64,000 nucleotides of DNA from Alphaproteobacteria bacterium (GTDB taxonomy: Bacteria; Pseudomonadota; Gammaproteobacteria; JAGOUN01), in the NCBI GenBank assembly GCA_021151585.1, contig JAGKWX010000006.1:4839-68838 (forward strand), read 5' to 3'. The notes beneath the pieces are model-generated. The model saw only the letters and a list, made by a program, of their open reading frames with translations, ran no database searches and was not told where the DNA came from. The translations under genes were made by a program, and so were the position numbers. Of the stretch, positions 51,915 to 61,618 are shown in pieces (position 1 is the stretch's first letter; each line of letters opens with the position of its first letter).

Positions 51915-53485
51915 ATTTTTAATTTTGTTGTTTGTGATATTGGTCGAGCGCTAGTTTTTACGATTTGTAATAATTTTCCTGTGTTGCTTAGCTGCAGCAT
52001 AAGAATTTGATCGTTAATGATAAGGCCTTGTTCTATGGCTTTAAGAAATAATTTTTCAATTTTTCCATACAAGTTTTTATGAATATCATCCAAGCCTTCG
52101 CCCGCTTTGATTGCGCGATTTAGTAAAAACTGAATGACTTCTTCTTGGTAGTAGAGTGAAATATTATGATTTGCGCGCAATCGATAAATAATTCTTTTCA
52201 CTTCGTTTGCAATAATCTGTCGTTGATCGCGCTCGGTTAAAGAGGCAAAAGTTAAAATACAGGAAAAATTAACAATATTATCAGGCAGCAAGCGTTTTGC
52301 TTCATCTAGTACAAAAGCAATATCAATATCATTAGATTCTAGGGTTTTTTCGTTTATTTCCAGACTCGGTCGATATAAAATATCTGATAATTCAATCGAG
52401 TTATCAATGTCAAAGACTGGTTGTTGAATCGCTTCGTTTTGTCTCACCGTTGATTTTGTTTCTAGTATCGCCATCCAGCTTATTTTTTCAATAGCAATGC
52501 GACAGTGGTCGACATAAAAAAATCCTCGTTGTATTTCCTGCTGTAAGCGGTTAAGTAACGGGATGTTGCTCGTTACATTTTTCAGAACAATATTTATTTG
52601 AGGATATTTTTGTACAATTTCTGTTAGCGCCAAGTAAGAGTTGTGTTTATGAGCATGTGGTGTTGGCAACAACACCGATGACCATTCAATATTGCTACTA
52701 AAGTACGCCAAATCAAAAGAAACATAAAAATTTTTTGCACCATGAGTAAAGCGAGCGTAATTTTCAATAAAGGTGTTTTTGCCGCTATAAGTTGGTCCTG
52801 CTAAAATAAAAAAACGTTTAGTTTTTTGATGGCGTAAAAAATTTTCTATTGCAGTTTGTTGTCCGATTAAATTTTCGGACAAAAATGTTTGTAGTGCATG
52901 CGACTCTGTCGAGCAGCGTAATAAATCATTTAGGTTAACCTGCTGCCAATCAACTAAAACTTCAGCGACATGCTCTGGGGCTAGTGTCATGGTTTGCTCA
53001 TTTTCTGAGTGTTGAAGTAAAAACCGATTGGTTGCACGATGTAGTAAACTGATGGTCTCCGATAATATTGTCGATTCAGCGCAGTATTTGGACTGCCACT
53101 CTAAGGCTTTATTAATCGTTATTTCGGGGATTGTAAGTAGATGAGTGTGTAGTTTTTCATCGCAATAGTGTTGTAATAACTGTATTCGTTGTTCATTCGA
53201 TAATGGCGGTAAAAATAATATGGCTGCATGCTCTGCGGCGTCTGAGTCAGTACGTGTTAATTTTCCTGATCCATGATATGTCCAAGCGTTTTTTATTGCT
53301 TCGATTTTTTCAGTTGAGCAATGTTGCGCAAGATGACTTCGATACAGTGCATCATCAAGCCATGCTTGTGTTGCCAGTTCATGCTCGGTTTTTAGATGAA
53401 TAACAGCATCTGTTGAGCCAAATAACAGATCGGCCAATTGATTCATATCACACAAGTCTGTGATGGCTTGTCTTAACATAAGCAC
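51911..53485 (-). CDS. Degenerate ClpA/ClpB-like AAA+ protein
   Basis: A 524-residue protein whose second half follows the ClpA/B D2 module: WQQVNLNDLL (180-189), ENLIGQQTAIENFLR, Walker A-like GPTYSGKNT (230-238), FDLAYFSS, LTEIVQKYPQINIVLKNV, LNRLQQEIQRGFF and a C-terminal LTERDQRQIIANEV small domain. Walker A has Asn in place of Thr/Ser after GK, and the Walker B DE is replaced by KN (INIVLKNV, 297-304), so ATP hydrolysis is doubtful. Residues 1-175 resemble little beyond a D1-tail-like helix. It is coupled to metN. Homology is my alignment by eye. Confidence 0.7.
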   Translation of the reverse strand: MLMLRQAITDLCDMNQLADLLFGSTDAVIHLKTEHELATQAWLDDALYRSHLAQHCSTEKIEAIKNAWTYHGSGKLTRTDSDAAEHAAILFLPPLSNEQRIQLLQHYCDEKLHTHLLTIPEITINKALEWQSKYCAESTILSETISLLHRATNRFLLQHSENEQTMTLAPEHVAEVLVDWQQVNLNDLLRCSTESHALQTFLSENLIGQQTAIENFLRHQKTKRFFILAGPTYSGKNTFIENYARFTHGAKNFYVSFDLAYFSSNIEWSSVLLPTPHAHKHNSYLALTEIVQKYPQINIVLKNVTSNIPLLNRLQQEIQRGFFYVDHCRIAIEKISWMAILETKSTVRQNEAIQQPVFDIDNSIELSDILYRPSLEINEKTLESNDIDIAFVLDEAKRLLPDNIVNFSCILTFASLTERDQRQIIANEVKRIIYRLRANHNISLYYQEEVIQFLLNRAIKAGEGLDDIHKNLYGKIEKLFLKAIEQGLIINDQILMLQLSNTGKLLQIVKTSARPISQTTKLKI

Positions 53486-53548
53486 TTTCCCGCTACTCGA
53501 ATCATGGTGTTAACATTAACATGGACTATGGTGTCACTCAAGTTGATC

Positions 53549-54568
53549 TTATCCTGGTTGCGAGCTGCTCAACCATCTTTTGGAGCATACAGTGCTAACG
53601 AATAATCCAAGAATGATACCTATGGTTGTATAACCTAGGCGATGCACGATAGTTTCATATCCTCCACCGAGCGCCATAATCATCAATGCAATACCCATGG
53701 TGTTTCCAATAGCGGTTTTTTCTCTATTTTTGATCATAATGCCGCTAATAATACATACCCCAAGAAACACTAAAGGTAGTCGAGTTTCTGGGTAGTAACT
53801 ACCGGCGAAAACGATGAGCCAGCCCATAAGGGATGAGCCTATGTGGGCCAAAAATCTAAATTTGGCCTTGATCTTGGATACTGAACAAGAATCTTCCATG
53901 ACGAAGAAGCAACTGACTGCTACCCAATAGCCATCAGGATATTTAAATATCAACCAAGGAATTAAGGCGATTGATGTTGCCAGGCACATTTGTGATGCTG
54001 CAAAAATACGTGAAGCATGTGGCGTGACTAGTTGCTTGAGGCTACTCACACCCATTTTTTTAAAATCTTCAGCATTCACCATTTTTTTGTCAAATAATAT
54101 ACTGAACATTATATCGGTGATCATGAGGGCAGATATGCCAATAAACACAAACAAGCAACGGTACATCGTTGTTTCTGCGGCCGAGGGCGTGACATCATAT
54201 AAAGACAAAATATTAACGAGAGTTATACCAATCATAATCCCGGTATATCGTAATGCTGGTGCTTGAAAAATGATATAAGCGGCTAGAAAGCTTACAGCCA
54301 CGCTGCTGATAATGACCAAGTAAGTGCTATGTGCCGCAAAGGATAAAAGCGTATAGGTTAATACTCCGCCTATCAGCGTTCCTAAAGCACGATTTATCGA
54401 TTTGGTGAAGCTGGCTGACATATCTAGTTGGATAATGGCTGCAACGGAAATATATGAGAAAAAAATATCCTGCAAATCATATTTTTTGCCAATCCAGTAA
54501 ATCACTATCAAGCTGATTATCCAGCGAGCTGCAAGAACGATAAATTCAGTTATATTTTTGAGGCGCAT
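53549..54568 (-). CDS. FUSC family membrane protein (YccS/aromatic-acid exporter-like)
   Basis: A 339-residue protein with two blocks of five to six hydrophobic helices. The first, about residues 10-160, ends in MITDIMFSILFDKK. The second, about 190-335, has LIPWLIFKYPDGYWVAVSCFFVMEDSC, where the family's conserved YWVAxS aromatic segment lies, and AHIGSSLMGWLIVFAG. FUSC proteins are linked to export of aromatic acids or fusaric acid. It lies upstream of the AAA+-like gene with a 63-base gap. The substrate is unknown. Confidence 0.8.
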   Translation of the reverse strand: MRLKNITEFIVLAARWIISLIVIYWIGKKYDLQDIFFSYISVAAIIQLDMSASFTKSINRALGTLIGGVLTYTLLSFAAHSTYLVIISSVAVSFLAAYIIFQAPALRYTGIMIGITLVNILSLYDVTPSAAETTMYRCLFVFIGISALMITDIMFSILFDKKMVNAEDFKKMGVSSLKQLVTPHASRIFAASQMCLATSIALIPWLIFKYPDGYWVAVSCFFVMEDSCSVSKIKAKFRFLAHIGSSLMGWLIVFAGSYYPETRLPLVFLGVCIISGIMIKNREKTAIGNTMGIALMIMALGGGYETIVHRLGYTTIGIILGLFVSTVCSKRWLSSSQPG

Positions 54569-54713
54569 TTAAACATCCTATAAGAGTCGTCTTGAGTCAA
54601 AAACATCTTCAAGCGCTGTTTAATTATACATAATTTTTTGTAAAAAGGCTGTTTTCATAGATGAAGCTAGGATAAAATGAAAAAATAAATTTTATTAATT
54701 TTGGGAGCTGTGC

Positions 54714-57380
54714 GTGAGTTCTATTAATACTTTCCAGTGCATTAAAACGTTATCGGTTGATGATAAAACATATCATATTGCTAGCTTAAAACAGGCGCAG
54801 GGGCTGGGTGATATCAGTCAGCTTCCCTGTTCTCTTAAAGTGTTATTAGAAAACTTACTGCGTTACGAAGATAATGATACCGTGAAAGCGACCGATGTTC
54901 GCGCACTGGTTGATTGGTTAAAAACAAAAAAGTCGGCACATGAAATTGCTTATCGCCCTGCTCGCGTCTTGATGCAAGATTTTACAGGTGTTCCGGCGGT
55001 TGTAGATTTAGCTGCATTGCGTGATGCCATGGTGGCGATGGGTCACGATCCAGAAGGTATTAACCCTTTATCTGAAGTGGATCTAGTGATTGACCATTCG
55101 GTTGCTGTGGATGCGTTTGGTAACGCACAGGCTTTTGGCGAAAATGTGCAGTTGGAAATGGAGCGTAATAATGAGCGCTATGAATTTTTGCGTTGGGGAC
55201 AAACAGCGTTTAAGAATTTTCGTGTCGTACCGCCTGGTACCGGGATTTGCCACCAGGTAAACTTAGAATATTTAGCAAAAACGGTATGGACTCGTGAAGT
55301 TGACGATAAAACATTTGCATTTCCGGATACTTTGGTGGGGACAGATAGTCACACCACAATGATTAACGCATTAGGTGTTTTGGGTTGGGGTGTTGGTGGT
55401 ATTGAAGCTGAAGCAGCGATGCTTGGTCAACCGATATCTATGCTGATTCCTGAAGTTATTGGTTTTAAAATGACGGGCAAATTACCTGAGGGCGTTACGG
55501 CGACCGATTTAGTGCTAACCGTCACACAAATGTTACGTGCCAAAGGAGTGGTCGATAAGTTCGTTGAGTTTTACGGCCCTGGTTTGGATCAATTACCACT
55601 TGCTGATCGTGCAACCATTTCAAATATGGCACCAGAGTATGGTGCAACCTGTGGATTTTTCCCCGTTGATGAAGAAACATTACGTTATATGCAGTTGTCA
55701 GGTCGTGATCAACATACAATTAATCTAGTTAAGGCTTACGCCATAGAGCAAGGTTTGTGGCGCGATGCTTCAACAGCAGAGCCTGTCTTTACTGATACAT
55801 TATCCTTGGATTTATCAACTATTGTACCAAGTTTAGCGGGTCCTAAGCGTCCACAAGATCGTGTGCCATTAACACAGATGAAGCACGCTTTTGAAAAATT
55901 ATTGCAAGAAAATAATAAAACAGATGCAAACCAAGATTTTCGAGTGAATGATCAGTATTCTATTCAACATGGAGCGGTTGCTATTGCGGCAATTACGAGT
56001 TGTACCAATACGTCGAATCCTAGTGTTTTAATGGCTGCTGGTTTAGTCGCTAAAAAGGCAATTCAACTGGGTTTACAGCGTAAGCCTTGGGTGAAATCTT
56101 CCTTAGCGCCAGGTTCAAAAGTCGTGACAGATTATTTAGCAAAGGCAGGATTACAAAGCTATTTAGATCAGTTGGGATTTAACTTGGTCGGTTATGGTTG
56201 CACAACCTGTATTGGCAATTCTGGCCCCTTGGCTGAGGATATTTCTAAGGCGATTGTTGATAATGATGTTGTTGTTTCCGCTGTTTTATCTGGCAATCGA
56301 AACTTTGAAGGACGCGTGCATCCTTTAACCAAAGCGAATTGGCTTGCATCTCCACCTTTAGTTGTTGCTTATGCCTTAGCTGGAACAACGCATATTGATT
56401 TAACCACAGAATCCTTGGGGAAAGATGCGCAAGGTCGTGATGTTTTCTTAAGAGATATTTGGCCGACAAATGCAGAAATTGCAGTAGAAGTTGCGAAAGT
56501 AGATGGTGCGATGTTTAGAAAACAATATGCGGATGTTTTTTCTGGTGATGAACATTGGCAAGCCATTCCTGTTGCCAAAGGTAAGACGTATCAATGGAGC
56601 AAAAAATCAACCTACGTGCAGCAACCACCCTATTTCATTGATTTGCCTGCACAACCAAAACCATTAACAGATATTTTAAAAGCTAATATTTTAGCAGTGT
56701 TAGGTGATAGTATTACTACCGACCATATTTCCCCAGCCGGCGATATAAAAGCCAATAGTCCAGCAGGAGAATATTTAAAACAACACGGTATCGATAAAAT
56801 TAATTTTAATTCTTATGGCGCGCGTCGTGGTAATCATGAAGTCATGATGCGAGGAACGTTTGCGAATATTCGAATTCGCAATGAAATGGCCCCAGGTACA
56901 GAAGGTGGTGTCACGACTTATGTGCCAGAGAATAATGTAATGTCAATTTTTGATGCAGCGATGAAGTATCAGGCAACATCAACGCCATTGGTGATTATTG
57001 CTGGTAAAGAATATGGCACAGGCTCATCACGTGACTGGGCGGCAAAAGGCCCTATGTTGCTAGGTATCAAAGCGGTTATTGCCGAATCATTTGAGCGCAT
57101 TCATCGTTCGAATTTAATTGGCATGGGGGTGATGCCGTTGCAGTTTAAAGCCGGTGAAAATCGCCAAACCTTAAAGTTGACTGGCTTTGAAGAAATTAGC
57201 ATTCGTGGTATTGAAAAAGGTATTACTCCAGCGATGGATGTTGATGTTGAAATCAAATATGCTGACGGCAGCGTGGTTAATACCAAAGTTATTTGCCGAA
57301 TCAATACGCAGAATGAAGTAGAATACTTCCGACATGGAGGGATTTTGCAGTATGTATTACGAAAGATGAAAAATAAATAA
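54714..57380 (+). CDS. acnA: Aconitate hydratase A
   Basis: TCA-cycle [4Fe-4S] enzyme interconverting citrate and isocitrate; 888 residues match AcnA/IRP1. The cluster cysteines are in AITSCTNTSNPSV and GYGCTTCIGNSGPL. Substrate segments VGTDSHTTMINALGVLGWGVGGIEAEA, SYGARRGNHEVMMRGTFANIR and GTGSSRDWAAKGP are intact. It starts at a GTG with GGGAG upstream. It stands alone, followed by a stem-loop. With mdh it represents the TCA cycle here. Confidence 0.97.
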   Translation: MSSINTFQCIKTLSVDDKTYHIASLKQAQGLGDISQLPCSLKVLLENLLRYEDNDTVKATDVRALVDWLKTKKSAHEIAYRPARVLMQDFTGVPAVVDLAALRDAMVAMGHDPEGINPLSEVDLVIDHSVAVDAFGNAQAFGENVQLEMERNNERYEFLRWGQTAFKNFRVVPPGTGICHQVNLEYLAKTVWTREVDDKTFAFPDTLVGTDSHTTMINALGVLGWGVGGIEAEAAMLGQPISMLIPEVIGFKMTGKLPEGVTATDLVLTVTQMLRAKGVVDKFVEFYGPGLDQLPLADRATISNMAPEYGATCGFFPVDEETLRYMQLSGRDQHTINLVKAYAIEQGLWRDASTAEPVFTDTLSLDLSTIVPSLAGPKRPQDRVPLTQMKHAFEKLLQENNKTDANQDFRVNDQYSIQHGAVAIAAITSCTNTSNPSVLMAAGLVAKKAIQLGLQRKPWVKSSLAPGSKVVTDYLAKAGLQSYLDQLGFNLVGYGCTTCIGNSGPLAEDISKAIVDNDVVVSAVLSGNRNFEGRVHPLTKANWLASPPLVVAYALAGTTHIDLTTESLGKDAQGRDVFLRDIWPTNAEIAVEVAKVDGAMFRKQYADVFSGDEHWQAIPVAKGKTYQWSKKSTYVQQPPYFIDLPAQPKPLTDILKANILAVLGDSITTDHISPAGDIKANSPAGEYLKQHGIDKINFNSYGARRGNHEVMMRGTFANIRIRNEMAPGTEGGVTTYVPENNVMSIFDAAMKYQATSTPLVIIAGKEYGTGSSRDWAAKGPMLLGIKAVIAESFERIHRSNLIGMGVMPLQFKAGENRQTLKLTGFEEISIRGIEKGITPAMDVDVEIKYADGSVVNTKVICRINTQNEVEYFRHGGILQYVLRKMKNK

Positions 57381-57392
57381 ATATTTTGCTCA

Positions 57393-57423
57393 GGCAGCTA
57401 TCGAGAATTTTTCGGTAGTTGCC
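57393..57423 (+). terminator. Stem-loop after acnA
   Basis: GGCAGCTATCGA (57393-57404) pairs with TCGGTAGTTGCC (57412-57423) through 12 pairs, two of them G-U in the transcript, with a 7-base loop. It lies 13 bases after the acnA stop. The following bases are only moderately U-rich. Confidence 0.5.
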
Positions 57424-57496
57424 AGCATTAAATCATTATTAAACGAAATGTATACAATCTTCGAGTTATATATACCCATTACACTTTAAGATTGTT

Positions 57497-57646
57497 ATGA
57501 GCAAATTAACAAAAATAGATGTAAATCAATATCAACAATTTCTCGATAGCATTACAAATCACATTCGTTTAGCCCGGATTAAAGCAGTAAATCGCAAAAC
57601 TGCGCTGTCATATGAGTTTGTAATGTCTAGTTGCCGTGGATATTAA
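57497..57646 (+). pseudogene. Truncated DUF1016 (YhcG-like) N-terminal fragment
   Basis: A 49-codon frame reading MSKLTKIDVNQYQQFLDSIT, then NHIRLARIKAVNRKTALSYE. The first 35 residues resemble the DUF1016 N-terminal helix of PDDEXK nuclease-type YhcG proteins, where YxxLLxxIxxRIRxAQxKA is typical. The rest of the roughly 350-residue protein is missing. No ribosome-binding site is evident. It marks the start of the accessory segment. Identification is tentative. Confidence 0.45.
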
Positions 57647-57697
57647 AGGAAAAAACTTTATTTGAACTTAGCTTAGAGAAAAAATATTGGTAATATC

Positions 57698-58345
57698 GTG
57701 GAATATTTAATCATCGCCAACGGCCCTTTTATTTCCGATGCTTTTATAAAAGCTGCGGCAAAAAATGTCTGCATTGTGGCGCTCGATGGCGCAGCGAACA
57801 AATTATTATCTTTAAATATCCTTCCCGATATGATTATCGGTGATTTTGATTCTTTTCAAGAAGAAGCGTGTTTATCATCTGTCAAAAAAGTCAAGTTAGT
57901 TGATCAGAACTTTAGTGATTTTCAAAAAGCATTAAAGTATCTTAAAAAAAATGCGACACGTATTGATGTTGTCTGTGCTACAGGTGGTCGTATGGATCAC
58001 GAGCAAGCCAATATTCGCGCCTTGATTAGTGAATATTCTGAAATCTGCCCTATCTATTTGCATAATGATGAGCAAACACTCGAATTTGTCCGCGATAAAA
58101 TCATTCATATCACAGGTAAGCATCACGATTATTGCGGATTGTTTGGCATGCCGGAAGCGACGATGATTGTCAAAAATTCTGGGTTGGAATATGGCAGTGA
58201 TGCACCATATCGATTGACCTTAACGCAAGGAAGTTCGTCGAACCGATTGATGGGCAATGATGGCGCAATTATTGAGATCCAAGGTTCAGCATTAGTTGCT
58301 AGGCCATCAATACTTCGCACGACACGCATGGCTAACGCTTGTTGA
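57698..58345 (+). CDS. Thiamine pyrophosphokinase
   Basis: A 215-residue enzyme that makes thiamine diphosphate from thiamine and ATP. Motifs: ALDGAANKLL, PDMIIGDFDS, DQNFSDFQKALKYL, ATGGRMDHEQANIRAL and, near the end, GLEYGSD and QGSSSNRLMGNDGAIIEIQGSA. It starts at a GTG. Its stop lies right where an inverted IS481-like fragment begins, so the last dozen residues (SILRTTRMANAC) may have been altered by that insertion. It would allow use of thiamine taken from a host. Located in the accessory segment. Confidence 0.88.
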   Translation: MEYLIIANGPFISDAFIKAAAKNVCIVALDGAANKLLSLNILPDMIIGDFDSFQEEACLSSVKKVKLVDQNFSDFQKALKYLKKNATRIDVVCATGGRMDHEQANIRALISEYSEICPIYLHNDEQTLEFVRDKIIHITGKHHDYCGLFGMPEATMIVKNSGLEYGSDAPYRLTLTQGSSSNRLMGNDGAIIEIQGSALVARPSILRTTRMANAC

Positions 58346-58801
58346 ATTCGTATAGAGCTTTGCAAACGCAACTTTGCTATACGTATCAATAAAGGTTTGC
58401 TGATAAACACGTCCAACACCTTTAAAAGTGCCAACATAAAATGTATCTTGAGAGCCCAAATAGCCTGGATGAGCCGTTTCTATCTCGCCACAAGCAACGA
58501 TTTTTGCTATGCATGATTTGGAGCTCACTAGATTGACCAAAGGTAGATTCGTATGATGTGAAAATAATCCGTATCGAGATTCAATCGTCGGCACAGTTAT
58601 ATGCTGTGAAGCTTGGCCTTCTAAGTTAGTTAATGCACTGCTGCGATAAACATTTCCATCATGCATGGCGTGCTTAATAACCGGACAGCGAATATCATTA
58701 TCAAAAGCTACAACTCTAGCACTAGTTACAACAATTGAGATATTAATCAAATACAAAGGGTGTTTACCTACTTGATCATCATAATCAATGACTACTTCCA
58801 A
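58307..58801 (-). pseudogene. IS481-like transposase fragment joined to unknown frame
   Basis: A 164-codon frame. Residues about 106-151 (EIETAHPGYLGSQDTFYVGT, then FKGVGRVYQQTFIDTYSKVA) match the start of the DDE integrase core of IS481-family transposases, including the first Asp. The frame then runs into the antisense of the thiamine pyrophosphokinase gene and stops, so the rest of the transposase is lost. Residues 1-105 match nothing I recognise and lack the helix-turn-helix expected for this family. No ribosome-binding site is seen. It is a chimeric remnant, probably not expressed. Confidence 0.6.
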
Positions 58802-58909
58802 AACTTCAGCCTCTACTTACCGGTTTATATCGAATTTAGAACAGATTATTAATGCCATTTTAAGAATTTTTCCGGATAATAAGAAGCTTATAAACAGCTG
58901 AGGACGATT

Positions 58910-61555
58910 ATGTTTAGCTTTGCCGATTACATTTACAACAGAAGACATTACCCTTCAAGCTATGTTACTGGAAAATCATTATCTTCTAGAGCAGCTGCTT
59001 CTATTGTTCGCGCAGATCGTCCTGCCAGTCGTCGTACTCAAGAAGAGCAAGAAAAAGATTTTACTCAGATTATCTTAGGTTGGCGACTAAGCACCGTAAA
59101 AGAAATGGATGTGGGTGCCAGTACATCACCATTATTGCCGCGCAACTATTCTTCAAGCACGACCTATTATGATCGCTTTCTGCCCCTAATTTTAGAGGAT
59201 GCGCGCGCTTCTGTCGCACAAGGCTTAGAAAAAAGAAACAAACCTTTCCCTGTGACAATAAAGGAAGATGTCAACGAACCTAGAGATCTTGCTAACCCTT
59301 GGATTATGAATCTTGAAGGTGCAATTCCTGATGATCAAGAACATAGCGCATCGATGAATGTTTTAGTGCTGAGTCATCGCTCCGGCAAAGAACAAGATAT
59401 GGTGATGCTCGTACTTGCATCAGCAATCTTTGATCGTAATGAAATTAAGGCTAAATTTATTCTTGGTTCTAGAGTGGTAGACAATAATCCAAGAATTTTT
59501 AGGGCGGGATCTCGGTGGCAAGCGACGTATGTCACTTCATTAATTTCTCATCAGCGCATGTATGAAGCTTGCACCAATAAGGCAACTCCAGATTGTTTGA
59601 CCGGCGTAGTTAATGGAAGAATAGCAGAAGCTCCGCATCATTATGATGCAAAAATTGCACGATTCACGGAAAGATTAAATGCTTCTCAACAACATGCGAT
59701 ACAGCGTTTCGTTGCGACCCCAAAAGGAATTGTTTTGCTACAAGGGCCCCCTGGCACTGGAAAAACGACAACTATCGTGCAAATGCTTGCTGCTCTTGTG
59801 ACAAAAAAGCAGCGTGTTTTAGTCTGCGCCCCCTCCAATAAAGCGGTGCAAGTTTTAGCAGAGCGTTTTGTTCAAAAATATAATCCGCCTGTTATTATAG
59901 CAGGGATTGAAAGTAAAATTCCTGATGTGCTGCGCCCAATTTTTTTGCATACATGGTTATCAGATTGTTATTCTTTATTAAGTGACCTTTCATTGAAAAC
60001 AACATCACAGAAATCAAAAAAACATTTTTTGCAAGCAATCGATAAAGCAGCAAAAGATATCGAGGTAGCTGAGAAAAGAATTTCCACTTTCTTTTCTGAT
60101 TTAAATTCTGAATATTTTCCTGGTTTGAAAGAATGTTTAGCTGCATTAAGGCAAAAAACTGACGCTTTTGATTTTTCTCAAGAAAATGCACTGACTCTCT
60201 TTCAAGAACATATAACCAAAAGACTTGATCAGTTTACACGAAGAAAAGATCAAATATTAGCGGCTTTACCGTCGAAGGATGCTATAGAAACCACGCTACT
60301 TAATCGATCCAAAATTATATTCTCGACGTTAAGTGTGGCAGGACGTTCACAAATGTTGGATACAGAAGTTGAACCAGTAGATGTGTTGATTGTGGATGAA
60401 GCCGGTCAAAGTGTTGAAGCAGAGACCTTGATTGCATTTCAGCACTCACCTAAAAAAGTTTTGTTGGTGGGCGATACCAAACAGCTGCCCGCCACAGTAC
60501 TCTCTGAAGTTGCGAAACAACAAGGGTTCGATCGCTCTATGATGGAGCGCTTGGAACAAAATAATGCGCCTCAATTACGATTAGATACTCAGTATCGTAT
60601 GCACGCAGATATTAGTGAGTGGCCGTCTAATCAGTATTATAACGGAGAACTAGTCACTGATGCTTCAGTCAGTGCTCACACGAATGTGGGTTTAACCCAA
60701 TCGGTTGCTTTTTATGACATTGCGTCAGGGAAAGAATGTGCAAGTGGAACCAGTCGTCAAAATGATATCGAAGCGAATTATGTAATTGAAGTTATCCGTA
60801 AACTACGCGAAACAGATAAAACGAGTCGTATCGGCGTGATTACGTTCTATGCCGCGCAGCTCAATGCGATCCAAGCCATACTAAAACGTGAAGCATCGCC
60901 TATAAAGCAAAACGTCACAGTCAATACCGTCGACGGGTTTCAGGGAGATGAGCGTGAAATTATTATTCTCTCTTGTGTTTGTGCTAATGGAAGAAATATT
61001 GGTTTTCTAAATGATGCGCGTCGTTTAAATGTTGCAATTACTCGAGCAAAAGAGACTCTCATTCTTTTAGGTCATGCTCGAACGTTAGAATTCGTGGAAA
61101 GTGATATAAAAACAATGATTACCGATTTACGTCGACGCAATAAATATTTCACGCAACAGCAATTAGATAGTTTTCTCGGTAAAGTAACACAAGAAAAAAC
61201 ATCTAAAAATAAAAAAGCAGGAAAATCTGCTACGATATCAACACCCGCTTCTAACTCAACCGTTGAAGCACCTTCATCAGTAACAGCGGCGTCTGGATTA
61301 TTTGGTAAAAAGAACAAAAAAACTGCAGCAGCAGCGTCTGAAACATCAGCTTTGATAACAGCAATGTCTAATATGACGATGGATAATCCCCCTGCCAACC
61401 AAGTAGCTTCAGGAGCTGCAGCTGCCATATCTGAAGCCGCAGTAGTAAAAGGCAAAAGTAAAAAGCAGCCAGTTTGCAAATTTTTTAATGGAGCTTCTGG
61501 CTCTTGTAATAAAGGAGAGGCTTGTAGATTTATTCATACTACCGGAAAAGTGTAA
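58910..61555 (+). CDS. UPF1-like superfamily 1 helicase with C-terminal CCCH zinc finger
   Basis: An 881-residue protein. Residues about 255-745 are an SF1 helicase of the UPF1/SEN1/IGHMBP2 type: Walker A GPPGTGKT (279-286), VDEAGQ (495-500), GDTKQLPATV, DTQYRMHADISEWPS, VNTVDGFQGDEREIIILS and RRLNVAITRAKETLIL. A low-complexity Ala/Ser/Lys linker (760-853, with KNKKAGK, GKKNKK and KGKSKK) leads to a finger with C856-x9-C866-x5-C872-x3-H876. CCCH fingers bind RNA and are typical of eukaryotes. GAGGA precedes the ATG. It may be acquired from a host and act on RNA in the bacterium or as an exported protein; neither is shown. Confidence 0.85.
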   Translation: MFSFADYIYNRRHYPSSYVTGKSLSSRAAASIVRADRPASRRTQEEQEKDFTQIILGWRLSTVKEMDVGASTSPLLPRNYSSSTTYYDRFLPLILEDARASVAQGLEKRNKPFPVTIKEDVNEPRDLANPWIMNLEGAIPDDQEHSASMNVLVLSHRSGKEQDMVMLVLASAIFDRNEIKAKFILGSRVVDNNPRIFRAGSRWQATYVTSLISHQRMYEACTNKATPDCLTGVVNGRIAEAPHHYDAKIARFTERLNASQQHAIQRFVATPKGIVLLQGPPGTGKTTTIVQMLAALVTKKQRVLVCAPSNKAVQVLAERFVQKYNPPVIIAGIESKIPDVLRPIFLHTWLSDCYSLLSDLSLKTTSQKSKKHFLQAIDKAAKDIEVAEKRISTFFSDLNSEYFPGLKECLAALRQKTDAFDFSQENALTLFQEHITKRLDQFTRRKDQILAALPSKDAIETTLLNRSKIIFSTLSVAGRSQMLDTEVEPVDVLIVDEAGQSVEAETLIAFQHSPKKVLLVGDTKQLPATVLSEVAKQQGFDRSMMERLEQNNAPQLRLDTQYRMHADISEWPSNQYYNGELVTDASVSAHTNVGLTQSVAFYDIASGKECASGTSRQNDIEANYVIEVIRKLRETDKTSRIGVITFYAAQLNAIQAILKREASPIKQNVTVNTVDGFQGDEREIIILSCVCANGRNIGFLNDARRLNVAITRAKETLILLGHARTLEFVESDIKTMITDLRRRNKYFTQQQLDSFLGKVTQEKTSKNKKAGKSATISTPASNSTVEAPSSVTAASGLFGKKNKKTAAAASETSALITAMSNMTMDNPPANQVASGAAAAISEAAVVKGKSKKQPVCKFFNGASGSCNKGEACRFIHTTGKV

Positions 61556-61618
61556 TATCCAGCATGGGTCTAACGCAATCTCTCTGGTTGTTTATAGATC
61601 AAAAGTTGCAGTTATGAC

